A stretch of DNA of 13,547 bases, from positions 1 to 13,547 of the forward strand of contig JANXXV010000615.1 of the NCBI GenBank assembly GCA_025350445.1. Reading direction: 5' to 3'. Positions 1-7,181 of this stretch are shown here, in pieces. The stretch is from Bryobacteraceae bacterium (GTDB lineage: Bacteria > Acidobacteriota > Terriglobia > Bryobacterales > Bryobacteraceae). The notes beneath the pieces were generated by a model. It worked only from the letters and a program-made list of their open reading frames with translations, was not told the DNA's origin and did no database searches. How positions within the stretch are numbered: the stretch's first letter is position 1; the number at the start of each line of letters is the position of its first letter. The position numbers and the translations under genes are program-made.

Positions 1-111
1 AGCGAGACCACTTGGCAGTATTTCCGCGATTCGAATAAATACACAGAGCAGCCGTCGGAGAAATGGCCGGAACGGGCGGACCCCGGGCCGCACCACCCTC
101 GTGAAAGATAA
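1..111 (+). CDS. Possible C-terminal end of an unidentified plus-strand protein (partial)
   Basis: Frame 1 is open from the first base to a TAA at 109-111, giving 36 residues. They read like real protein: rich in aromatic and charged residues (ETTWQYFRDSNKYTEQPSEK near the start), then a proline/histidine/arginine-rich tail. The start and most of the protein would lie left of the window. I do not recognise the family. The stretch is short enough to be open by chance, and no terminator hairpin with a T-run follows the stop. If real, it is the only plus-strand gene here and would converge on the minus-strand ceramidase-like gene across about 1.15 kb of non-coding DNA. Confidence 0.4.
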   Translation, partial: SETTWQYFRDSNKYTEQPSEKWPERADPGPHHPRER

Positions 112-389
112 TATACCGCCCGAAGCGGAGTGCTCCGGCGCGTCAGCCTCAATGAAAAGCCGAATGGCAGCGGGCGCCGAACCTGTTACGGAATGCTCAC
201 GCATCGCCGAAGACACAGGTCTGATTTGCGGCTCTGTCGTCAATCGGGTGAGCCGCTTTCGCGGGACACGGAGCGAATATTGGACAACCAATTTCTGGAC
301 TTACCGGCAACTATCCGGGCCGATCGACGCGAGCCTGTTTCGATTTGCGCCGCCGAAAAGGCCAGGAAGGTCAAAGACCTCCGTTAACC

Positions 390-550
390 CTAAAAACGGC
401 AGTCCGTGTTAGCCCGACCCGGCAAGCAATTGAATCGGCAAGGGTTCGAACTGCTTCGCGCTCCACCGTCCGGGTGACAACCTCCTTCAGCGCAACAGCT
501 TGGCGATGAGAGGATTACGCACTTTATGGCCGGTGAATTGCAATTATGAG
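390..550 (+). repeat. 161-bp interspersed repeat, copy 1 (one end decayed)
   Basis: This stretch aligns without gaps to the reverse complement of 7021-7181. Both copies are exactly 161 bp, and I count about 23 mismatches (about 86% identity). The left end CTAAAAACGGCAG (390-402) is intact. The right end (about 535-550) is degenerate where the other copy has CTGCCGTTTTTAG, so this copy no longer has matching terminal inverted repeats. Differences are not confined to third codon positions in any frame, and the longest shared frame stops inside the element, so it is probably non-coding. It could be a MITE-like element or a conserved structured RNA/DNA element; the sequence alone does not decide. 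Confidence 0.85.
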
Positions 551-697
551 GTTAATCTTTTCGATGCAAGCGGTGCGATCACAAGTATTTTCAGTCTCTA
601 ATCTTCACAAACGAAAGCAAGTTACCAAAAATGGAATTCCGTCCCAAGGCAGCCCTGATCTATTCTGACGTTTGGAAAGTAAGCTCCGCTTTCGGGA

Positions 698-737
698 TTG
701 GCTTTGTTTCGCAGAATCCCAACCGGACAAGAACGGG
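698..737 (+). repeat. Diverged direct repeat, unit a
   Basis: This unit starts with TTGGCTTTGTTTCGCA (698-713), followed by about 24 bases that resemble those after the same 16-mer at 953-968 (an AA-CCC block, a GGAC block and GAACGG). The exact 16-base match with unit b, plus the extended similarity, makes chance unlikely. Function unknown. Confidence 0.65.
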
Positions 738-906
738 CATCCCCGAGAAGTGGCTCTGCCCGACCGATCTTTGACAATCGAATAGCCGCTCGTGAGGCAT
801 CAAAATGACCAGCAATTCTTCAGTTCCGAGGTAGGGCAGACCCCTCAGGTCAGCGCGGAACGTCCTAGTTTCGCCTCCTCGAATACCCGGCCAGTTCCTC
901 TCGGAA

Positions 907-992
907 CGAACCCAACGCCGCGGATTCGGCGCATATCCATTCAGTTGGAAATTTGGCTTTGTTTCGCAAAACCCGGGCTGGACCAGGAACGG
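907..992 (+). repeat. Diverged direct repeat, unit b
   Basis: This unit contains the exact core TTGGCTTTGTTTCGCA at 953-968. Its upstream part (907-952: a CCCAACGCCG block, then GGATTCGG, then a CAT-rich spacer ending GGAAAT) matches the upstream part of unit c about 112 bp further on. Its downstream part matches unit a. It therefore links the other two units into one family. Confidence 0.65.
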
Positions 993-1017
993 ACCGCTAG
1001 TCGCGCGTCAAATTGCA

Positions 1018-1090
1018 CGAACAAACCCAACACCGCAGATCCATCGGACATGCTTCCAGCCGGAAATTGGCTGCGCTTCGCACAACTCAT
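1018..1090 (+). repeat. Diverged direct repeat, unit c
   Basis: The core reads TTGGCTGCGCTTCGCA (1067-1082), 13 of 16 bases identical to units a and b. The preceding CCCAACACCGCAGATCC block and GGAAAT flank correspond in order and spacing to unit b. The b-to-c period is about 112 bp and the a-to-b interval is 255 bp. A weaker, uncertain fourth unit may lie around 867-910. Confidence 0.55.
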
Positions 1091-1221
1091 TCCGCAGCAC
1101 AATAGCAACTCACTTTCATGTCCCTTCCTGGGAATTTCTCGGTGGATTAGGGTCTGCGGAACTGTTTCATCCAGAAGCGGCGGACTTTACCACCGGTGGA
1201 CTGCAAGCAGTTTTGCTGTTC

Positions 1222-1255
1222 CCCGGCTCGCCCTGCTTTGACCGGGTTTGCCGGG
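1222..1255 (-). terminator. GC-rich hairpin just downstream of the ceramidase-like gene
   Basis: The arms CCCGGC (1222-1227) and GCCGGG (1250-1255) can pair, with a further possible CCC/GGG pairing inside the loop. The hairpin begins about 12 bases past the stop codon of the minus-strand gene. No T-run follows, so it is not a canonical intrinsic terminator. It may be a 3' stabilising hairpin or chance pairing in GC-rich DNA. Confidence 0.25.
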
Positions 1256-1266
1256 CCATAGCACTT

Positions 1267-2571
1267 TCAAGGTTTCGTCACGCTTTGCGATACTTGACCT
1301 TTCAGGATTCCCTGCAGGTACGACACGACGGCCTCGGTGATGTGCCGCTCAACTTGATCGCTGAAGACGGAAGTGGTTGGCTCATAGCCGCCTTCGGCGA
1401 ATCCGGCCTGGGTCGGCAGGTAGCCGATCCAGCCATTCGTATAGCCAAAATAGAACGTATTGGCGAATGGCGATAGGTTGCGCACATTCATGGAAATTTC
1501 GCAAAACAATTCCACTGGTGCACTCCAGATCGCTGTGTCATTTACCTTAAGGAAGCGGATGGGCACACGGACCAGCGGCGTACCGGACGGACTCGTGCCG
1601 GCATAAGCGGCCAGGTCTTCGGTCCAGTCCAGGTCTTTTTTCCGCGGCGTCTCCACCCATTTCTCGCCTGCCCAAAGTTTCACATCGCTCGTCGCCGCAT
1701 CGATCGCGCGATTGGCTGCCAGGATTTTGTCTCCGAGCAAGACATTGAATTGCGTGAGGTGGCCGCTAATCGGGTCCGGATAAACGCTGTAGATCGGCGC
1801 GATGTTCCCCGCCGCGCCGTTGATATAAAGCATTGGCGCGCCGAGTTTCTGCTCGACATAGCTGGAGACGGCGCCTTGGGCATCGCCGCTAACCGCCAGG
1901 AACTTTCCGCTAAGCACGGTTCCGTGCATCGAGTAGTTGGCAATCAGAACGAGCGGGGATTTATCCGCCTTTTCAATCCGGATCAATCCGATCTGACGGT
2001 CCACCGGGCCGTCCGGATTAAGTCCAAGCGAAATTTTGCCATTTACGTCTCGGGCGCGGCGGTTGATGTTCGCCATCGCGAGTCCAATCCCGGTTGCGAG
2101 GCGCGCTGGTTCCAGTTTGGCGAGGGCTTGCTTGGCGCCTTCGACCAGTGTGCTCATAATCCGCTCGGTGTATTCGTCATCCACCGGATGTTCGGAGCGG
2201 CCCTTCAACAAGACCTTGTACACGCCCGGAGGCCCGACTTCCGGCGCCGAGTGAGTGTGGGTGACCGTCCACCAGAAGTGGACGGGAGCAATACCCGTCT
2301 GTTTCTGAATGCGTTGCGCCACCTCGTCGTAGATAGTTGGAGAGAACAGGCATAGATCGGTCGACACCAGCAGAATTGTTGTATCTCCATCGTCCATGGC
2401 GACGATGCGATGGAAGATTGGATCGTGTACCCCATTCGATTGCCGGGCCCCATATCCGAGCAGCCACTTCGGCGTGCTGGGCGTGATGTCGACTTTAACG
2501 ACGGAGGCGCGAAAGCCGGCAGCCGCTAAGAGTTGACAGACGATGAAGGAAAGAATAAGGAGTCGTATCAT
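1267..2571 (-). CDS. Secreted neutral/alkaline ceramidase-like metallohydrolase
   Basis: 434 residues, resembling the N-terminal catalytic domain of neutral/alkaline non-lysosomal ceramidases (PF04734), which hydrolyse the amide bond of ceramides with a zinc ion. Residues 1-20 form a signal peptide (MIRLLILSFIVCQLLAAAGF), so the product is exported. Visible family motifs are THTHSAP (His105/His107) and a second histidine in ANYSMHG (His216), both likely metal ligands. Further along are SGD-QG (228-233), NGAAGNIAP (251-259), PVELF with Glu354, and GYTNGWIGYLPT followed by GGYE (386-407). It is much shorter than the roughly 650-residue Pseudomonas enzyme and appears to lack the C-terminal Ig-like domain. 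Single-domain homologues are common in Acidobacteria and Planctomycetes, and their substrates are mostly unproven. The ATG directly abuts the receptor's TAA (TAAATG), with only a weak ribosome binding site, so translation is probably coupled. The family assignment is firm; ceramide as substrate is an inference. Confidence 0.85.
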   Translation of the reverse strand: MIRLLILSFIVCQLLAAAGFRASVVKVDITPSTPKWLLGYGARQSNGVHDPIFHRIVAMDDGDTTILLVSTDLCLFSPTIYDEVAQRIQKQTGIAPVHFWWTVTHTHSAPEVGPPGVYKVLLKGRSEHPVDDEYTERIMSTLVEGAKQALAKLEPARLATGIGLAMANINRRARDVNGKISLGLNPDGPVDRQIGLIRIEKADKSPLVLIANYSMHGTVLSGKFLAVSGDAQGAVSSYVEQKLGAPMLYINGAAGNIAPIYSVYPDPISGHLTQFNVLLGDKILAANRAIDAATSDVKLWAGEKWVETPRKKDLDWTEDLAAYAGTSPSGTPLVRVPIRFLKVNDTAIWSAPVELFCEISMNVRNLSPFANTFYFGYTNGWIGYLPTQAGFAEGGYEPTTSVFSDQVERHITEAVVSYLQGILKGQVSQSVTKP

Positions 2572-5500
2572 TTAGAAACTCAACTTGAGAGCGAGTTGGA
2601 TGTCGCGCGGCTCGCCGGCCGACAGAATCCGCCCCACCGCCCCGGCTTCAATGTTATTCACCGGCCCGCCGAACACCGGCGTATTGGTGAAGTTAAAAAA
2701 CTCCGCCCGGAATTGCATCCGCAGGTTTTCCCTTATCGAAAAATTCCGCAGAACAATGAAATCCCAGATTCGAAAACTGCGGGCGTACAGAATATTGCGG
2801 CCGCTATTGCCGAAAGTGAACGGGGCGGGAACCTTGAAGGCCGACGCGTCGAAGTCACGGAATAGAGTGCGCTCGGCGGCTTTGCCATTGCCCAGCCTGT
2901 CGGGACGCAGACTGGTCCCCGTATTGGCCGGATCGGTGCCGATGCTCGGCGTGAAAGGCAATCCCGACTGCACCGTGACGATGCTTCCGAGTTCCCAACC
3001 TCGCATGACTTTCGCAACAACGCTCGATCCGCCCCGGCCGAACGGCAGCGCGTAGTTTAAGCTATTGACGAACCGGTGCTTCACGTCGTAATCCGACGCA
3101 GCCTTTTCGGCGTTGTTATTGTTGGGATCCTGGGAGGAGAACCCTTGATTGTCGCCGCTTAAATTGTCCATGGATTTGGCGAACGCATACGAGCTGAGCA
3201 AGGAGAGCCCGCGCCAGTTCCGTATCTCCAATTTCCCCTGAAACGCATTGTAGCTCGAATAGCCACCGTCTTCGACGTATGTTCCGGAGGCGAAGCGCGT
3301 CCACTGCCTGCGATTTTGAATCGTGCCTGGGCCGGGAACCGGTACGTTCACGGGCCGGGAAAATTCGATCTTGGAGCCTTTACTGGCGACATAGGCGCCT
3401 TCGACTGAGATCACCTTCGCGATCACCTTTTGCAGGGCAACATTCCACTGCTGGAAGTACGGATCGCGCATGTTCGTCTCGATCTGAAAGAAACTGAGTG
3501 GAATTAAATTCAACCCCTGGGAGATCGGCGCGAACATATTGGCCAGCGTCTTGGTGGGAGAGGGGGCGGTGTTGAAATTTGAAAGCTCATCGGCCAGGAA
3601 GGGCGCGTTCACGATGCCCGTACTCTCGGAACGATTCCCTTGGATAAAGCCGTAGAATAATCCGTAACCCAACCTCACCACGAAGTCATTGCGCAGACGC
3701 CAGGCCAGCCCGAAACGCGGGGCGAAGTTGTTCTTGTCCAGTGTGCGAAGCGAAGGCCCAATCCCCACCTGGCTCGATGGAATAATCACGTCGGCAAAAA
3801 GCGGTAGCAGAAACGGTCCGATCTGTTGCCCGTTGACGTTGATCTTGCCATTGCTGTCGCTGGCAACGACGATCCGCTTTAATACCGGGTCGGTGGACGC
3901 CATCTGATTGTGCAGTACTGTCGGTGGATGGTTTAATTCGTATCGCAACCCGATATTCAGCGTGAGCTGGGGCGTCAGCTTCCAGTCATCCTGCAGGAAG
4001 AAATGCTCGTTGGCCATCGGCTTGATTCCGAAACTGTTGCGCGGGAAGGTGCGCCGGCCCTGAAACGGAACGCTGAGCAGAAAGTCCGCGAATGAATTAC
4101 CGGAATAAGAACCATTGAAGGTGAAATCACCGCGACTGCGGGCCGCATTGGTGGTGCTGGTTTCGTATCGCCGCAGTAAGACGCCTGTTTTGAAAGTATG
4201 GGTGCCACGAACCCACGTCAGGTTGTCATCCACTTCGTACTTATTGTCGCGGAACTTGATCGGACTGAACGCGTTGGGGTTGAATCCCAAATAGCCCGTG
4301 AATCCGAGACCGGGAAAGCCGGGAAAATCGGAACTCTGTTCCACGAAGCCGCCGATTCCGGACAGCACCGTATGGTTGGTATTCAATCCTTGCGGCTCGT
4401 TGATAAACCTGGTGCGCACGTAGTTCAGGCGAAATTCGTTGAGTGTCGACTGGCTGAACAAGTGCGTCTCAGTCAGTCCGGCGCGCTGCTTTCGAACATG
4501 CAAGGTCACGCCGCCGTTGGCTTCAAATTGGCCCGGACCGTAGGTCTCCGATTGGTTAAAAGAGTAAGAACTTGACAGCGAATCCTTCTCTGAGAAGCGG
4601 TGGTCCCCCCGAATATCAAATTTGTCGGTCGTGTTCTTGCGGCTGGGCGCGAAATTGAACGTCCCGCCCTGAGTGTTCGCCATCGGGTAGAACGGCAGAA
4701 AGTACAGCGATTCCCTGGCCAGCCTGTTTTGCGGAATGATGTTGCCGGGGAAAGGATCGCGGATCGTCTGACCAGGACGATTCGGGTCGTTGCGGATGGT
4801 GGCAGGGTCGTTCAGCGCGGTGCGAAGTTCGGTGAAGTCGCCGCGGCGCATTGCGGCCGACGGAACCGCCGTGTTGAAGGTTTGCGCCCGCCGGATGCGA
4901 GTCCCTTCATAGTCGCCGAATAGGAAGGTACGGTCCTTTCCGCGGTAAAGCTTGGGAATATAGACCGGGCCGCCGAGGGTAAATCCAAACTGGTTCTGTT
5001 TCACAGGGGGGCGGACGCCGGTCGTGTTGAAGAAATTGCGGGCGTCCAGGACCTGGTTGCGGATAAACTCAAAAACGCTTCCGTGAACCTTGTTCGTTCC
5101 GGACCTCAGCGACGCCGAAATAATCGCGGTTCCCTGCCCGTTTTCGGCGGCGAACGCGTTAGACTGCACCGTGAACTCCTGAATGGCATCGACCGAGGGC
5201 ACTACCGAGGCGACGTCGAAGTATTGACTGGTGACACTGCCGCCGTCCACCATGAATACCGTCTTGCTGTTCCGTGAACCATTCACGCTGATGGAGGGCG
5301 CTTCGAGCGACGAGTTTGTCCCGCGGCTGATTGCGCCCGGAACCAACGTCGCAAGCTGCGTGAAGTCCCGCCCGTTCAGCGGCAGATCGAGAATCTGCTT
5401 GTTGGCGATCACTTGCCCGATCGTCGCATTTTCGCTCGTGAGGATTGGAGCCGCGGCAATCACGGTAACGCTGTCCTTTACTTCGCCTAGAGTCAGGTTT

Positions 5501-5793
5501 AGATCGACGCGGGCGATCTGCGAGACATCCAGCTTGATTCCCGGCCGCGTCACGCCCTTGAATCCCGGCTTCTGGACGGTCAGCTCGTAATTGCCCGGAT
5601 TTAGCAACGCAAACGTATAGTAGCCTTGATCGTTCGTGCTCGTTTCGCGCTTAATGCCGGTATCCACATTGCTGACCGCGACCTTTGCACCCGGTACGGA
5701 TGTTCCGGCCGGGTCCGACACCAGTCCTGTAATCTGTCCGGTCTGTGCAAACGCGAGACCCGTGAACCCGAGGATTAATAGTATTCGGTGCAT
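2572..5793 (-). CDS. TonB-dependent receptor, Oar-like, with carboxypeptidase-regulatory-like domain
   Basis: 1073 residues, an outer-membrane beta-barrel importer that would draw energy from TonB-ExbBD to take up a large or scarce ligand. Residues 1-16 are a signal peptide (MHRILLILGFTGLAFA). The carboxypeptidase regulatory-like domain follows at about 18-100 (ITGLVSDPAGTSVPGA, then NDQGYYTFALLNPGNYELTV). The plug is at about 110-235, with the family motifs LDLPLNGRDFTQLATLVPGA, VNGSRNSKTVFMVDGG and VDAIQEFTVQSNAFAAENG. The remainder is barrel, ending in a strand with a terminal phenylalanine (LALKLSF), typical of outer-membrane proteins. No clear TonB box is visible after the signal peptide. 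The length is usual for this acidobacterial class. The start is well supported: AGGAGA lies 6 bases upstream. It sits between a decayed relative and a secreted hydrolase, suggesting import of a product of that hydrolase. The ligand cannot be read from sequence. Confidence 0.93.
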   Translation of the reverse strand: MHRILLILGFTGLAFAQTGQITGLVSDPAGTSVPGAKVAVSNVDTGIKRETSTNDQGYYTFALLNPGNYELTVQKPGFKGVTRPGIKLDVSQIARVDLNLTLGEVKDSVTVIAAAPILTSENATIGQVIANKQILDLPLNGRDFTQLATLVPGAISRGTNSSLEAPSISVNGSRNSKTVFMVDGGSVTSQYFDVASVVPSVDAIQEFTVQSNAFAAENGQGTAIISASLRSGTNKVHGSVFEFIRNQVLDARNFFNTTGVRPPVKQNQFGFTLGGPVYIPKLYRGKDRTFLFGDYEGTRIRRAQTFNTAVPSAAMRRGDFTELRTALNDPATIRNDPNRPGQTIRDPFPGNIIPQNRLARESLYFLPFYPMANTQGGTFNFAPSRKNTTDKFDIRGDHRFSEKDSLSSSYSFNQSETYGPGQFEANGGVTLHVRKQRAGLTETHLFSQSTLNEFRLNYVRTRFINEPQGLNTNHTVLSGIGGFVEQSSDFPGFPGLGFTGYLGFNPNAFSPIKFRDNKYEVDDNLTWVRGTHTFKTGVLLRRYETSTTNAARSRGDFTFNGSYSGNSFADFLLSVPFQGRRTFPRNSFGIKPMANEHFFLQDDWKLTPQLTLNIGLRYELNHPPTVLHNQMASTDPVLKRIVVASDSNGKINVNGQQIGPFLLPLFADVIIPSSQVGIGPSLRTLDKNNFAPRFGLAWRLRNDFVVRLGYGLFYGFIQGNRSESTGIVNAPFLADELSNFNTAPSPTKTLANMFAPISQGLNLIPLSFFQIETNMRDPYFQQWNVALQKVIAKVISVEGAYVASKGSKIEFSRPVNVPVPGPGTIQNRRQWTRFASGTYVEDGGYSSYNAFQGKLEIRNWRGLSLLSSYAFAKSMDNLSGDNQGFSSQDPNNNNAEKAASDYDVKHRFVNSLNYALPFGRGGSSVVAKVMRGWELGSIVTVQSGLPFTPSIGTDPANTGTSLRPDRLGNGKAAERTLFRDFDASAFKVPAPFTFGNSGRNILYARSFRIWDFIVLRNFSIRENLRMQFRAEFFNFTNTPVFGGPVNNIEAGAVGRILSAGEPRDIQLALKLSF

Positions 5794-5799
5794 TGCCTG

Positions 5800-5805
5800 T
5801 CTCCT
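5800..5805 (-). promoter_or_regulatory. Ribosome binding site of the TonB-dependent receptor, overlapping the remnant's stop
   Basis: AGGAGA lies 6 bases upstream of the receptor ATG at 5793. The preceding remnant's TAG (5806-5804) shares two bases with this site (TAGGAGA), so a ribosome terminating on the remnant would stop on the receptor's initiation region. This settles the receptor start and suggests coupling. Confidence 0.75.
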
Positions 5806-6540
5806 AGCGATTTAAGTTCCGCGGTTCGCGGTGAATTCCGATCCCGGAGGCGTAATAGCCTTCCACGGTTATCAGCTTCAATCTGGCGAAAAAGTGCCTG
5901 AGGGCTATGTTGCCTTGCTCCATCCCCATATTGGCTGTTTCCACTGAAAACTCCTGAACGCCTTCCGGAAAGGGAAACGCCAAATTGGAATTCGTCAGGT
6001 TGTCCAAGTTCTCGCCGCTGTCCAGCGTGAAGCGCACGTTGTTGTTCAGTGAGCCATTAAAGGAAACTTCCTTGGTGCCGCGAGGGCGTATATTGCAGCC
6101 GGCGTCGCCATTGTTGCTTGCGAATGCGGCCACGCCGGGAACAAGTAGCGCGAGATCCACGACGCGGGCACGGTCGACGGTTTCGTTTAGCGTGGAAGAT
6201 CGTGTTTCGACCTGCGCCGGAGCGGCCACAATCGAGATGGTTGTCTTGATGTCGCCGACTTCGAGCGCCATGTCCACTTCTACGTTTTGATTAGCCTGGA
6301 GCAGAACTCCGGTGCGATCGTACCGCTTGAATGCGGTCTTCTCGACGGTAATTGAATAGCCGCCGATGGAAAGAGACGGAAAGAGATACTGCCCGGCTTC
6401 AGGGGGCAACAATGTGCGAACCTGACCGGTGGCAGTGTTGGTCATAGTAACTGTCGCGCCAGAATGGCGGCGCCCTGACAGTCGAAAACGCCGCCGAAGA
6501 CCGCTTGAAGACAAGCCGAATGCCCCCCTGCTATCGAGCA
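5804..6540 (-). pseudogene. Truncated, internally deleted TonB-dependent receptor remnant
   Basis: The 282-codon open frame beginning at 6652 is only partly meaningful. Its first 65 or so residues are not a signal peptide. From about 6460 onward it reads as a carboxypeptidase-regulatory-like domain (GATVTMTNTATGQV) and a plug (KEVSFNGSLNNNVRFTLDSG, then FPEGVQEFSVETANMGMEQG). The missing N-terminal piece (GGVFDCQGAAI) lies in another frame just upstream; one lost base near 6461 would restore GAAIPGATVT. The PLNGRN-type motif expected after RVVDL is absent in frame near 6152. Near 5910 the plug jumps straight to a distal barrel segment (NIALRHFFARLKLITVEGYY) that resembles residues about 782-815 of the intact neighbour, skipping roughly 550 residues. 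A TAG at 5804 ends it with the rest of the barrel gone. It cannot form a pore. Its plug differs enough from the neighbour's that it was probably a separate paralogue. Confidence 0.85.
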
Positions 6541-6545
6541 AGGTT

Positions 6546-6573
6546 AGTCTATCACCAAAATGGGCTGCGTCAA
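6546..6573 (-). promoter_or_regulatory. Possible sigma70-type promoter for the remnant/receptor/hydrolase unit
   Basis: Reading the minus strand, TTGACG (6573-6568) is followed after 16 bases by TAGACT (6551-6546). This gives a near-consensus -35 and a -10 with four of six matches. Transcription would start just before the frame-shifted N-terminus of the remnant. Since only 10 bp separate the remnant from the receptor gene, a promoter here could be what drives block 2. It was judged by eye only, and acidobacterial promoters need not follow this consensus. Confidence 0.3.
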
Positions 6574-7020
6574 GGTGCCGAGTGAAACTACCACTTTTAG
6601 CGTGTGGGTTGTCCGGTTCAATTAAAGCCAGGCCCACGACGCCATTCGTCAATAAAAACAGGGTGACGGGATTTCATTGTGTCTGTGCGGGCACTTACGA
6701 TTATTTATGATTCTCGTGCGTCAGGTGAAATTGAGCCTCGCAGTGGTCCGTATGCCAAATCTTTGCAATCAAGCGATTTTCGGTTCCGAAACAACCAGCT
6801 CGCGGGACACTCTTTCTCTACTGCGGCGTAGTCGTCGTCGAACCCGTTCTTGCCATCTGGTGAAGCAGGACGGCTTTGAGTTCGGAATCGAGACGCCGTG
6901 AAAACGAAGCTCTGACGGGACAAGAATTCGGACGCAGGAGAATCTCGAGCGGCTTGCGGCGGCCGCGCCTGCGATATGGATTCGAGCATGCTCGCGGGCA
7001 ACGGCCGGATCAGCTTCATC
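6574..7020. other. Intergenic stretch with no recognisable gene
   Basis: The only sizeable open frame (minus, 7019-6705, 104 codons) has no ribosome binding site, signal peptide, hydrophobic segment or recognisable motif. Its composition (many arginines and serines) is typical of an incidental frame in GC-rich DNA. I see no tRNA, terminator or repeat here. It may be worn remains of an older gene. Confidence 0.5.
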
Positions 7021-7181
7021 CTAAAAACGGCAGTTCATCGGCCATAAACTGCGTAACTCGCTCATCACCAAGCTATTGCGCTGAAGGGGGTTGTCACCCG
7101 TACGGTGGAGCGCGGAGCAGTTCGACCCCGTGCCGATTGAATTACTTGCCGGGTCGGGCTATGACCGGCTGCCGTTTTTAG
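7021..7181 (-). repeat. 161-bp interspersed repeat, copy 2 (complete, with 13-bp terminal inverted repeats)
   Basis: The element begins CTAAAAACGGCAG (7021-7033) and ends CTGCCGTTTTTAG (7169-7181), which are perfect inverted repeats of each other. Its reverse complement aligns without gaps to 390-550, with about 86% identity. No clear target-site duplication flanks it; the best candidate is an imperfect TTCAT to the left against TTTAT to the right. It contains no complete coding frame. Size and ends fit a non-autonomous MITE-like element. As RNA, the ends would form a 13-bp closing stem, so a structured transcript is the main alternative. It lies between the S9 peptidase gene and the receptor remnant. 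Confidence 0.85.

Larger units (their letters stand above)
551..1221. other. Non-coding region with diverged direct repeats, no supportable gene
   Basis: I find no gene here. The longest open frame (792-1241, plus) has no ribosome binding site. Its translation echoes the direct repeats it crosses (WLCFAK and WLRFAQ), so it looks incidental. Most of the right half is occupied by the repeat units listed separately. The stretch from 551 to about 660 is AT-richer than its surroundings but holds no recognised promoter or terminator. Confidence 0.6.

Noticed and set aside
126..156. CGGAG/CTCCG hairpin after the left-edge frame as a terminator
   Set aside because: The loop would be only two bases and no T-run follows.
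101..412. 103- and 85-codon plus-strand open frames before and into the 161-bp repeat
   Set aside because: The longer one runs into the repeat element and the shorter stops just before it. Neither has a ribosome binding site or recognisable motif, and they overlap each other in different frames.
698..1090. CRISPR-like array
   Set aside because: The units are diverged, irregularly spaced (255 and about 112 bp) and have no cas genes nearby.
1191..1200. Palindrome CCACCGGTGG
   Set aside because: A lone 10-bp palindrome in GC-rich DNA with no second copy or promoter context; not enough for an operator call.
792..1241. 149-codon plus-strand open frame
   Set aside because: It crosses the direct repeats, and its translation merely echoes them (WLCFAK, WLRFAQ). 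It has no ribosome binding site or recognisable domain.
1750..2355. 201-codon plus-strand open frame
   Set aside because: It lies wholly antisense to the ceramidase-like gene, whose family motifs fix the real strand and frame.
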